Shown here one piece after another: positions 61,668 through 64,000 of a stretch of DNA of 64,000 nt (position 1 is its first letter; every line of letters begins with the position of its first letter). Origin of the DNA: Microcosmobacter mediterraneus (GTDB lineage Bacteria > Bacteroidota > Bacteroidia > Flavobacteriales > Flavobacteriaceae); NCBI RefSeq assembly GCF_031846265.1, contig NZ_JAVRIA010000004.1, positions 186,001 to 250,000 on the forward strand, given 5' to 3'. The position numbers and the translations under genes are program-made. The notes beneath the pieces are model-generated. The model did no database searches and was not told the DNA's origin. It worked only from the letters and a program-made list of their open reading frames with translations.

Positions 61668-64000
61668 ATGAAAAACTATTACTTTAGGAAAGCCAAGGCT
61701 TTATCTATGATTTTTTTTATGTTTTTTGGTGCAACTCTAATTGCCCAAAACTTTGAATTACAATTATTACATTATGCCGATGTTGACGGTAACGAGGAGA
61801 GTGCTCTTGATGCAGTAGACGAGTTCTCTGCTTTAGTAGATTATTTCCAAAACGACCCAACTTACGCTAGCAATACACTTACAGTGACCTCTGGAGACCT
61901 TATTATTCCTGGTCCTCGATTTTATGCTGCGGAGAACACAGCAGTACGTTCTTTATCAGGTAGTAATGAGCCTGGTCATTTGGATATTGCCTTTGCCAAT
62001 GCTTTTGGTGTTGATGCTTCTGGTTTTGGTAACCATGAGTTTGATCAAGGACCTGGTGAACTGTTCGACGCGGCTTTTAGCAGTGAATCGTCCAATGGTG
62101 TGACCTTTCCTGGATCTAATTTTCCGTGGTTATCTACAAACATAGATTTCACAGCAGATGGAGATTTTTCTGGAGTTGTTGGTACTGATGGCGACAATGT
62201 TACCAATCTAAACAGTCAGGTTGCTAAGTATGCTATAGTAACTATAGATGGTGAGACTATTGGACTTGTTGGTGCAGTTGCACCAAGTTTCCCTGACATT
62301 ACGAGTTTAGGTGATTTAACAATAACACCTGCTCCAGGTTCAAGTGTTGCACAATTAGCTGCTGAGATTCAGCCCAGCGTAGATGCACTTACAAACGCTG
62401 GAGTAAACAAAATTATTCTATTAGCTCATATGCAGTCTATTAGCATTGAGAAACAGCTTGCAACGCTTTTAGACGGTGTAGACATCATTGTGGCTGGAGG
62501 ATCTAATACGAGAATGGGAGACAGCAACGATACGCTTTTTAGTAACTCATTGGTTACAGATACTTCTTTTGACGAGCCTTATCCATTTCAGGCTGCAGAT
62601 GCTTCTGGTGATCCAGTACTAGTAGTTAATGTTGATGGCGATTACAAATATCTTGGACGACTTGTTGTTGAATTTGATAATAATGGTGTAATAGACCTAA
62701 ATGAGTTAGACGATACGCTTAGTGGTGCTTATCCAGCAAATGAGTCGCTAGTGACTTCACTTAGTGCTATCCCAAATCCAACAGTTGTTGCGCTTAGGGA
62801 TGCTGTACAAGGCGTTATTAGTGCTCAGTATAATAATATCGTTGGATTTTCGAGCGTTTATCTTGATGGGAGAAGATCACAGGTAAGAACGCAAGAAACC
62901 AATCTTGGAAATCTGACTGCAGACGCCAACCTTTGGTATGCTAATCTTCTTAATCCTGCTGCGGATGCAGGCGTGGATATTTCGCTTAAAAATGGGGGCG
63001 GACTAAGAACTGAAATCGGTTCGGCAGTGCTTCCTGGCGGTTCAAACGACCCAAATGATATTGTATTCTCTCCACCAGCTAATAATGGAGTTTCTGAAGG
63101 CCACCTTAGAGCAACACTTCGCTTTGATAATGGTCTTGTTAGGCTAACGATGACTGCTGAAGAACTGATTAGTATTATAGAGCATGGTCTTGCTGACGTG
63201 TCACCAGGTAATGAGCCTGGACGTTTTCCACAAGTAGGCGGTATGAGTTTTGTATATGATCCTAACCAGCCAGCAGGTAGCAGACTTGTTGATTTGATTG
63301 TAGATAGAGGTGATACTGACTTGAACAATGATGTTGTAATTGTGGATAATGGTGTAAATGTTGCGCCAAACGGAATAACCTTTAATATGGTAACCCTAAA
63401 CTTTTTGGCAAATGGTGGCGATAGTTATCCGTTTGATCAGTTAAGTGCACCAAACCGAATAAATTATTATAGTGGTACTGGCTTCGGTGAGTCAGTAGAT
63501 TTCCCTGACGGAGACCTTGTCAACGACCCAGGAAATAATGGTACTTTTAGTTATACAGGAGGAGAGCAAGATGCTATGGCAGAGTTTATGTCTACTTTTC
63601 ATCCAGATAACCCTTCTGCTTATAGTATTGCGGAAACGGATGCTGATCAAGATACTAGAATTAGTATTGCTCAGAATTTCGAATTACAAATATTACATTA
63701 TGCTGATGTTGATGGCAACGAGGAGAGTGCTCTTGATGCAGTAGACGAGTTCTCTGCTTTAGTAGATTATTTCCAAAACGACCCAACTTACGCTAGCAAT
63801 ACACTTACAGTGACCTCTGGAGACCTTATTATTCCTGGTCCTCGATTTTATGCTGCGGAGAACACAGCAGTACGTTCTTTATCAGGTAGTAATGAGCCTG
63901 GTCATTTGGATATTGCCTTTGCCAATGCTTTTGGTGTTGATGCTTCTGGTTTTGGTAACCATGAGTTTGATCAAGGACCTGGTGAACTGTTCGACGCGGC
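61668..64000 (+). CDS. 5'-nucleotidase-like secreted metallophosphoesterase with duplicated module (open at right edge)
   Basis: From the ATG at 61668 the frame is open to the last base (777 codons, no stop), so the gene is incomplete. Signal peptide ending FGATLIAQ. The metallophosphoesterase domain has LLHYADVDGNEESALD, TVTSGDLIIPG, GFGNHEFDQGPGE and LLAHMQSISIEKQL with VAGGSNTRMGD; the 5'-nucleotidase C-terminal domain contains NLGNLTADANLWYAN and LKNGGGLRTEIG. The acidic SIAETDADQDTRISIAQ then leads straight into a second copy of the start of the first domain. Expected to release phosphate from nucleotides or similar esters outside the cell. C-terminus and any sorting domain are not visible. 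Confidence 0.87.
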   Translation, partial: MKNYYFRKAKALSMIFFMFFGATLIAQNFELQLLHYADVDGNEESALDAVDEFSALVDYFQNDPTYASNTLTVTSGDLIIPGPRFYAAENTAVRSLSGSNEPGHLDIAFANAFGVDASGFGNHEFDQGPGELFDAAFSSESSNGVTFPGSNFPWLSTNIDFTADGDFSGVVGTDGDNVTNLNSQVAKYAIVTIDGETIGLVGAVAPSFPDITSLGDLTITPAPGSSVAQLAAEIQPSVDALTNAGVNKIILLAHMQSISIEKQLATLLDGVDIIVAGGSNTRMGDSNDTLFSNSLVTDTSFDEPYPFQAADASGDPVLVVNVDGDYKYLGRLVVEFDNNGVIDLNELDDTLSGAYPANESLVTSLSAIPNPTVVALRDAVQGVISAQYNNIVGFSSVYLDGRRSQVRTQETNLGNLTADANLWYANLLNPAADAGVDISLKNGGGLRTEIGSAVLPGGSNDPNDIVFSPPANNGVSEGHLRATLRFDNGLVRLTMTAEELISIIEHGLADVSPGNEPGRFPQVGGMSFVYDPNQPAGSRLVDLIVDRGDTDLNNDVVIVDNGVNVAPNGITFNMVTLNFLANGGDSYPFDQLSAPNRINYYSGTGFGESVDFPDGDLVNDPGNNGTFSYTGGEQDAMAEFMSTFHPDNPSAYSIAETDADQDTRISIAQNFELQILHYADVDGNEESALDAVDEFSALVDYFQNDPTYASNTLTVTSGDLIIPGPRFYAAENTAVRSLSGSNEPGHLDIAFANAFGVDASGFGNHEFDQGPGELFDA
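61746..62074 (+). repeat. Long direct repeat, copy 1 (visible part)
   Basis: Start of the nucleotidase module, repeated 1926 bases downstream. The last 284 bases (61791-62074) are identical to 63717-64000; the first 45 differ at several silent positions and by one Leu/Ile change. Confidence 0.93.
63672..64000 (+). repeat. Long direct repeat, copy 2 (cut by window end)
   Basis: Second copy of the module start, in frame with the first (offset 1926 bases = 642 codons). Identity is complete for the 284 bases before the window end. The full repeat length cannot be seen. Confidence 0.93.

Noticed and set aside
62858..63328. 156-codon minus-strand open frame
   Set aside because: It lies wholly inside the nucleotidase gene on the other strand, has biased Ser/Pro/Leu composition typical of an antisense shadow, and shows no known motif.

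Overview
The window reads as chromosomal DNA of a marine member of the Flavobacteriaceae (phylum Bacteroidota). Evidence: low G+C; start sites without Shine-Dalgarno sequences and with several TTG/GTG starts; promoter-like TTTG-N19..23-TAnnTTTG elements; many signal peptides ending in 'AQ' or 'SQ'; a type IX secretion/gliding adhesin locus (SprC-SprD-SprB-SprF order); a PL6 polysaccharide lyase with a type IX sorting domain; and Bacteroidota-typical families (DUF2452, DUF4251, TPR/HTH sensors, lone PorP/SprF proteins). The genus cannot be fixed from the sequence. No rRNA, tRNA, transposase, integrase or CRISPR array was seen.

Layout. 1-8.2 kb: housekeeping and surface genes (3'-part of a met-zincin protease, threonine aldolase, an FAD-linked oxidase, an LpxH-like phosphoesterase, chorismate synthase, a dicarboxylate/amino-acid symporter). 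8.3-12.4 kb: a compact five-gene operon with a glutathione-synthetase-like ATP-grasp ligase, an SseA-type sulfurtransferase, a small TerB-like protein, an N-formylglutamate-amidohydrolase-family protein and a DUF1704 'QEGLA' metallopeptidase. This looks like a make/modify/cleave peptide pathway of unknown product. 12.4-20.5 kb: an FMN glutamate-synthase-like protein, an M20 amidohydrolase, UvrD/PcrA helicase, TsaC and an M15 lipoprotein peptidase. 20.55-20.69 kb: a striking 137-nt folded element.

21-26.3 kb: a DCC protein with a near-leaderless promoter, a TPR/LuxR-type HTH sensor and, divergent from it, a two-gene lipoprotein operon. Its second gene is a cholesterol-dependent-cytolysin-like (CDCL) pore-forming protein. 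Three phased TTGTCCAT repeats lie upstream of its likely promoter. 26.3-38.8 kb: a minus-strand metabolic operon (Gfo/Idh oxidoreductase, 3-hydroxyacyl-CoA dehydrogenase, DUF1015, YggS), a SulP transporter, Pcm, an M23/LysM hydrolase, twin lipoproteins and a TPR-linked class III cyclase. 38.8-39.8 kb: YceI divergent from a membrane-anchored winged-helix regulator, with an 11-bp direct-repeat array between them.

39.8-54.4 kb: the gliding/adhesin locus, transcribed leftwards: a beta-helix secreted protein, SprC-like, SprD-like (a PorP/SprF barrel fused to a long charged repeat and a SPOR-like end), a 2736-residue SprB-like adhesin and SprF. 54.6-61.4 kb: small secreted proteins and lipoproteins, two cold-shock-domain proteins, a class C beta-lactamase-like hydrolase and a PL6 lyase. 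61.7 kb to the end: an open-ended 5'-nucleotidase-like secreted protein whose 642-residue module starts a second, almost DNA-identical copy before the window ends.

The most interesting candidates are the CDCL operon with its regulator and repeats, the ATP-grasp/DUF1704 operon, the 137-nt structured element, the 11-bp operator array and the internally duplicated nucleotidase.
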